NCBI GenBank assembly: GCA_002427745.1
Contig: DIYF01000160.1
Span: 1 to 35,424 of the forward strand
Direction: 5' to 3'
DNA from: Roseivirga sp. UBA6061
GTDB taxonomy: Bacteria > Bacteroidota > Bacteroidia > Cytophagales > Cyclobacteriaceae
Length of the DNA: 35,424 bases
A program made the translations under genes and the position numbers. Numbering within the stretch: the stretch's first letter is position 1; each line of letters begins with the position of its first letter. The notes beneath the pieces are model-generated. The model was given only the letters and a program-made list of their open reading frames with translations, was not told the DNA's origin and did not search any database. This document shows positions 31,466 to 35,424 of this stretch, in pieces.

Positions 31466-33376
31466 ATGACAAGGTTCTTTTTATGCCTTATGCTATGCCT
31501 GTGTTGCGCAGCAACTCACGGGCAGGAATGGATGACAATCAAAAACCGGATTGACCTTCAGAAAAGCTTTATTCCGCAGGAAGATGTAAGACTCCTTATG
31601 TCCGATAATGAAAGCGGTATACCAAACCCCGTTTCACAGGACAGCTATGCTTATTACAGCCTGGATGAACATACAGCATTCGGTCTTCTTGAAAAGCCGA
31701 AACAGCTCATCAGTCTCGACCTTGGTGTAGTCAGTGAACATCAGGAAAATCTGACGCTCGACCTGATGTTGGTTGAACCAACAATTCAGAGTCCTCTGGT
31801 CGTTTTCGGGAATAATGAAGCTTTTACTGCTTCAAACTTGTATGGGGTGCATTACCGGGGTCAGATTCGCGGCCAGGAAGGCACCAGTCTGGCTGCACTC
31901 AGCGTATTCGGAGAAAGTGTGTTTGCTATGATCTATGATGAACAGGGTCATATGTACACTATTCGCAAAGTTCAGGGTTGTGGTACGCATATTCTCACAC
32001 CACAGACTTATGCCGGTCCTGACGAACATCATCATGATACGCATATAGATGAGATTCTGAAGGAAGAAACAGAAATGCTATCGCAGCTTGAAGAGCTTGA
32101 TGACTTCAGCTTTATGAAATACGTGGATGTGGCCATTGAGGCAGATTACTCTGTTTTTCAGGCTTTCAATACCCCCGGAGTATTGTCTTTATTCAATACT
32201 GACAATGCTGCATTGGCTATTTTCAGAGAAGTCACAGCTGTCTTTAACGTGGTGGCCCTGTTATTTGAAAATGAAGGTGTTCGCATCCGGCTCTCTTTTC
32301 TTGAGGTAAATGACAACATTACAGGTTATGATAATACCGGAACCAGATCGAATCACCTCAACTCATTTAAAAACCTGAGTTCTACCGGAAACAAGGGTGA
32401 TGCGATCATGGTACTTACGCGTCAGAACTTTGGGGATGGTACTGCTGGAGTTACCATTGGTTCTTTATGCAGTATCAGCCCTTATGCCAGCTCAGACTTC
32501 GGTATAAGCACAACCCTCACACGCTTTGATCCATACCCTACGCCCGTTATACCCAGCACAGAAGCCAGCAATATCACTACCATGGCACATGAGTTAGGAC
32601 ACGTATTTGGCTCCCCACACACGCATGCCTGCCAGTGGGATGTGAGTGGCAATGGTATTGCCAATGAAGCCATTGACGGATGCGACCCGGTAGAAGGATC
32701 ATGTGTTAACCCGGGCTACCCTTCACCTAAAGGTACTATCATGAGTTATTGTCATAAAGCCGGAAGACCTGGAGTAGATTACAGCCTTGGCTTCGGCCCA
32801 CTGCCAGGTCAGAGAATTCGGGATTTTATTGCCAGCAGAACCTGCCTGAATACCTGCTATACCGGTAACCTTACCATTACACAGGACATATATGCCAACA
32901 ATACGGACAGCAAAGCAGCCACAGGTACAATCACTGCCAACAACGAAATATTTGCCAATGGAATGGCTTCCTACTCCTCCGGAAGTAAGCTCGTTTTCAC
33001 CACAGGCTTCAGGGCCCGAAAGCACTCAAGTTTCAAGGCGTCTATCAACGATGGTTGTAACCTTGTCCCGATCTTCCTCGGGCCGGAAGCCAACCAGACG
33101 AATAGCCTGGCAGAGTCATTGTTTGATACTGAAAAAGAAGGGTTGAGTGTGTACCCCAATCCAAGTAAGGGAGAGTTAAATATCGATTACGCATTTGAAG
33201 TCGGTCGACACTACCAGTTGAACGTATTCAATCAGGTAGGTACTCTGGTAGCTTCCTTCATGGTAAACAGAGAAGAAAACGTAATTGACCTCTCTTCTTT
33301 GGTCAACGGTCAGTATACCCTGACTTTTGAATCAGCTGGAGGTATGGTAAGCAAGAAGATTATTTTGGCCAGGTAG
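31466..33376 (+). CDS. T9SS-secreted reprolysin-like zinc metalloprotease
   Basis: 636 aa. Signal peptide (FFLCLMLCLCCAATHGQ), a pro-region to about 210, then an M12B/reprolysin-type protease domain: HELGHVFGSPHTH supplies zinc ligands His375, His379, His385 and catalytic Glu376 (HEXXHxxGxxH), and GTIMSYCH gives the Met-turn. Cysteines after this (CQW, GCD, CVN, CLNTC) probably form disulfides. A repeat-like beta domain with NNTDSKAATGTITANNEIF follows, and the last 80 residues (LSVYPNPSKGELNIDY ... MVSKKIILAR) are a T9SS type A sorting signal. The protein should be exported by Sec, passed through the T9SS and released or anchored outside. Substrate unknown. Expressed with the surface-fibre gene 9 bp upstream. 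Confidence 0.93.
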   Translation: MTRFFLCLMLCLCCAATHGQEWMTIKNRIDLQKSFIPQEDVRLLMSDNESGIPNPVSQDSYAYYSLDEHTAFGLLEKPKQLISLDLGVVSEHQENLTLDLMLVEPTIQSPLVVFGNNEAFTASNLYGVHYRGQIRGQEGTSLAALSVFGESVFAMIYDEQGHMYTIRKVQGCGTHILTPQTYAGPDEHHHDTHIDEILKEETEMLSQLEELDDFSFMKYVDVAIEADYSVFQAFNTPGVLSLFNTDNAALAIFREVTAVFNVVALLFENEGVRIRLSFLEVNDNITGYDNTGTRSNHLNSFKNLSSTGNKGDAIMVLTRQNFGDGTAGVTIGSLCSISPYASSDFGISTTLTRFDPYPTPVIPSTEASNITTMAHELGHVFGSPHTHACQWDVSGNGIANEAIDGCDPVEGSCVNPGYPSPKGTIMSYCHKAGRPGVDYSLGFGPLPGQRIRDFIASRTCLNTCYTGNLTITQDIYANNTDSKAATGTITANNEIFANGMASYSSGSKLVFTTGFRARKHSSFKASINDGCNLVPIFLGPEANQTNSLAESLFDTEKEGLSVYPNPSKGELNIDYAFEVGRHYQLNVFNQVGTLVASFMVNREENVIDLSSLVNGQYTLTFESAGGMVSKKIILAR

Positions 33377-33403
33377 TTTCAAGATGAGACCATCTTGACC
33401 ACC

Positions 33404-33417
33404 AATTACCAATTACC
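33404..33417. repeat. Two heptamer units of the 7777-7996 repeat family
   Basis: AATTACC occurs twice in tandem between the protease stop and the terminator. The same heptamer is the last unit of the large array at 7777-7996. Two copies alone would be unremarkable; the identity with the array makes it worth recording. Confidence 0.6.
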
Positions 33418-33455
33418 GAGAACAATGAGGGAGGTAAAACTCCCTCATTGTTCTT
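33418..33455. terminator. Bidirectional terminator between convergent genes
   Basis: Core stem AACAATGAGGGAG (33421-33433) with 33440-33452 is perfect over 13 bp and extends by G-C, A-T and G-T pairs to 33418/33455; loop GTAAAA. It sits between the plus-strand protease and the minus-strand carboxypeptidase and overlaps the stop codon of the latter (33454-33456). Confidence 0.8.
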
Positions 33456-35424
33456 AGGGTCTCCCAACCAGATTTCCTAAGAACAAAGCATTCAAAAACA
33501 GCTTGTTGGTACCATACCACATACCCCGGAAATTGGGGTTGTCTACGAACATGATCACATTACCCCGACCAATACCACTGACCAGGAGAGAAGCCGTTCC
33601 CCCAAGTCCGGAGAGATTGGTTTTATTCACATAACCGCCCAAAAGCGGGTTTTCGGTATACTTCACCACAGTGCTGAAAGGATTACTGCTCGGTGCGATA
33701 AAGTTGCTGTGGTTGCGGTAAACGGGCAATTCACGGCTGGTATAGCCAAAGGCCAGGGGATGTGTAATATCCACATCGGCCATGTACATAGAACCACCAA
33801 TCGCATTAGAACCTCTGAACTCTCTGGCAGTTACATAATCCATACGGTCCGGAGTATCTCTCTTTGGACGATCGGCAAACTTCTCATTCACAAACTTGCT
33901 GCGAATGGCCCAGCTTGTGGCACTGCGCAGTGTGATGACCGTACCTCCCTCGCGAACCCATTGTTTAATCCGGTCAATAGTGCGTTCTCCCAGTCCGCTG
34001 TAGTTACCTGATACCAGTACCAGCGTATTGTAGTTGTCCCAGGATACCCGGCCGATATTGTTGGTATGCACCTTGGTAATAGGCATACCTACCTTACTAT
34101 CCAGCAAATGCCAAACCTCACCCGCTTCATAGCTACTGCTACTACCACCGATCAGCATCAACGCCCGGGGCTTTCTGATCGTACGGAAGTTACCACTCCC
34201 CAGATCAATACCTGAAGTACTATAGCCGCTGGTCACACTTTGAGCACGGATACCCGCCAGCTCTGTGGCTTCTTCCACATAGGCGTGTACCAGTTTCGCC
34301 CCCACCTCCTGTCGGGCAACAGGAATCATCAGGGTGCCATAACCATAAGCCTTTACCCCTTCATTCGTTTCTATGGAAAAAGTTTTGAAAGCCGTGTTCA
34401 CATACATCCCTTTTTCCAGCAGGTAGTTCAGGGCCTTCGGTGCATAATACTCATCCCATTCTATCAGATAAGCATAATCAGACGGAGGTACCGTTTCAAA
34501 ATTACTTCCCTGATCACCCCGGCTCAGCTCTTTGCCGGCCAGGTCCAGTCTTCCCTTCCACTCACTATGAGGCATGTTATAAGATAGCGCTGTGGTCCAT
34601 GACGAAGCATCATAGAAAATACTGTCATAGAAAGTGGTTACTTTCTCAAACATGGTGCGCACCATACGATATTGCACCTGCTCATTGGGCACGTAAAAAG
34701 CATTGCCCGCCTTATAGGTCTTACCTCCAAGAGATATATCATCATCCAGGGCGTAGGTCTTGATTCTGTGCCTTAGCAACAAGTCCACAAAGGCCTGGTT
34801 ACGACTGTCATCGGCCTGATCACCAAAGACCCAGCCACGGACCTCCGCTTTCTTACCTTCCTCCTTAGCCCCACTGAAATAGTCTTTCATATGCCTGAGC
34901 AAAGTCGCCTTCTCCCCTACAGCCCCTCTCACCGTGGCCATACCCGATGTCAGGTGATTTTTGATGGTAAAAGCAAAAGCCACCTTGCCCATACGTGAGT
35001 CCTGAATATGCCCACGAGAGCTCGCCTGCTCAAAAACAAGGCCCAGTGCCCCATGAATATCCGGGTAAGTAGATCCATACCCCGGGTAGCTGTTGTCATA
35101 CTGTTCTTTGGTAAAGTAAAGAGAACCTATTTCGTCCAGTGCCTCATGGAAATAACCCGCAAACAGGTTATTCAGGCCATCGTAGTTATCACGGGGCACC
35201 ACGGGATTCTCTGAGCCAAAAGGTTTGGTAGGCTCAAAGAAATAGGTGCTGTTCGTACCCATTTCGTGAAAATCAGTCACCACATTAGGATACCATTGAT
35301 GGTAAAAGTCTATCCTTGCCTGGCTTTCCACATGCGCCAGGGGTAACCAGTCCCTGTTCAGGTCATACCAGTAGTGATTGGTACGGCCACGGGGCCAGGC
35401 CTCGTTGTGCTCCGCATCTATGGG
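33454..35424 (-). CDS. M14-type zinc carboxypeptidase (5' partial)
   Basis: 656 codons are visible; the frame stays open to the window edge, so the N-terminus, with the first zinc-binding HxxE, lies outside. Early residues RTNHYWYDLNRDW hold the substrate-carboxylate Arg/Asn motif of the M14 family (usually NxxD/NRD). DFHEMG (His53 in the visible part) supplies the third zinc ligand and LVFEQASSRG (Glu132) probably the catalytic glutamate. The middle part is less conserved; from about residue 420 RALMLIGGSSSSYEAGEVW begins a class I glutamine-amidotransferase-like domain ending in a beta-rich tail. Large two-domain members like this are common in Bacteroidota and usually exported, but the signal peptide is not visible. 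It cleaves C-terminal residues or peptidoglycan-like peptides in relatives; the substrate here is unknown. Overlaps a bidirectional terminator. Confidence 0.88.
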   Translation of the reverse strand, partial: PIDAEHNEAWPRGRTNHYWYDLNRDWLPLAHVESQARIDFYHQWYPNVVTDFHEMGTNSTYFFEPTKPFGSENPVVPRDNYDGLNNLFAGYFHEALDEIGSLYFTKEQYDNSYPGYGSTYPDIHGALGLVFEQASSRGHIQDSRMGKVAFAFTIKNHLTSGMATVRGAVGEKATLLRHMKDYFSGAKEEGKKAEVRGWVFGDQADDSRNQAFVDLLLRHRIKTYALDDDISLGGKTYKAGNAFYVPNEQVQYRMVRTMFEKVTTFYDSIFYDASSWTTALSYNMPHSEWKGRLDLAGKELSRGDQGSNFETVPPSDYAYLIEWDEYYAPKALNYLLEKGMYVNTAFKTFSIETNEGVKAYGYGTLMIPVARQEVGAKLVHAYVEEATELAGIRAQSVTSGYSTSGIDLGSGNFRTIRKPRALMLIGGSSSSYEAGEVWHLLDSKVGMPITKVHTNNIGRVSWDNYNTLVLVSGNYSGLGERTIDRIKQWVREGGTVITLRSATSWAIRSKFVNEKFADRPKRDTPDRMDYVTAREFRGSNAIGGSMYMADVDITHPLAFGYTSRELPVYRNHSNFIAPSSNPFSTVVKYTENPLLGGYVNKTNLSGLGGTASLLVSGIGRGNVIMFVDNPNFRGMWYGTNKLFLNALFLGNLVGRP

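Overview
The window looks like a chromosome segment of a Bacteroidota bacterium, probably of the Cytophagales group. The evidence is a type IX secretion (T9SS) C-terminal tail on a secreted protease, several TAnnTTTG-type promoter boxes, a short cell-surface 'fibre' protein of the kind common in this phylum, LytS/LytTR signalling, PadR-linked FtsX permeases, and moderate G+C with weak Shine-Dalgarno signals. Genus or species cannot be assigned by eye. I see no rRNA, tRNA, CRISPR array, transposase or phage gene.

Layout. (1) 1-4583: the 3' part of a DNA polymerase III alpha gene carrying an N-terminal DnaQ-like exonuclease domain, then thioredoxin with its own promoter and a strong terminator. 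(2) 4797-8874: a beta-propeller lipoprotein, a TolB-like/TPR protein with an unusual C-terminal domain and no ATG start, a 220-bp array of 7-bp repeats, and a sterol desaturase/fatty acid hydroxylase family membrane protein. (3) 9024-12632: a large secreted glycoside hydrolase family 2 enzyme. (4) 12642-19019: a LytS/LytTR two-component pair on the minus strand, divergent from a three-gene ABC-2 operon whose last gene fuses a permease to an M1-type metallopeptidase. (5) 19177-25025: an FNR-like regulator followed by a probable operon of group III truncated haemoglobin, di-iron RIC repair protein, a 4-TM protein, a variant cbb3-type oxidase subunit I, a CcoO-type dihaem cytochrome c and two small membrane proteins. 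(6) 25385-28408: PadR regulator with two matching operator-like dyads and an FtsX/MacB-like permease. (7) 28670-30686: a PLP enzyme and a small membrane protein. (8) 30893-33376: a surface fibre protein and a T9SS-secreted reprolysin-like metalloprotease. (9) 33454-35424 (minus): an M14-type zinc carboxypeptidase cut by the window end.

The most interesting part is region 5. The regulator has no cysteines and lacks the cAMP-contacting arginine, but its recognition helix carries an FNR-like VETxxR. Just downstream of it lies a TGAT-N4-ATCA dyad centred about 42 bp before the haemoglobin ATG, and a perfect TAnnTTTG box ends 4 bp before that ATG. This is the geometry of class II activation of a leaderless transcript. 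The operon joins globin, Fe-S/di-iron repair and a non-canonical cbb3-like oxidase (CcoN with an N-terminal extension, CcoO with a second haem domain, an Ig-like membrane protein, no CcoP/G/S), which suggests a nitric-oxide or low-oxygen stress respiratory module.

Other points of interest are the heptamer array, the TolB/TPR protein with a C-terminal domain I associate with actinobacterial regulators, the exonuclease-fused DnaE with an apparently degenerate PHP metal site, and the twin PadR operators.
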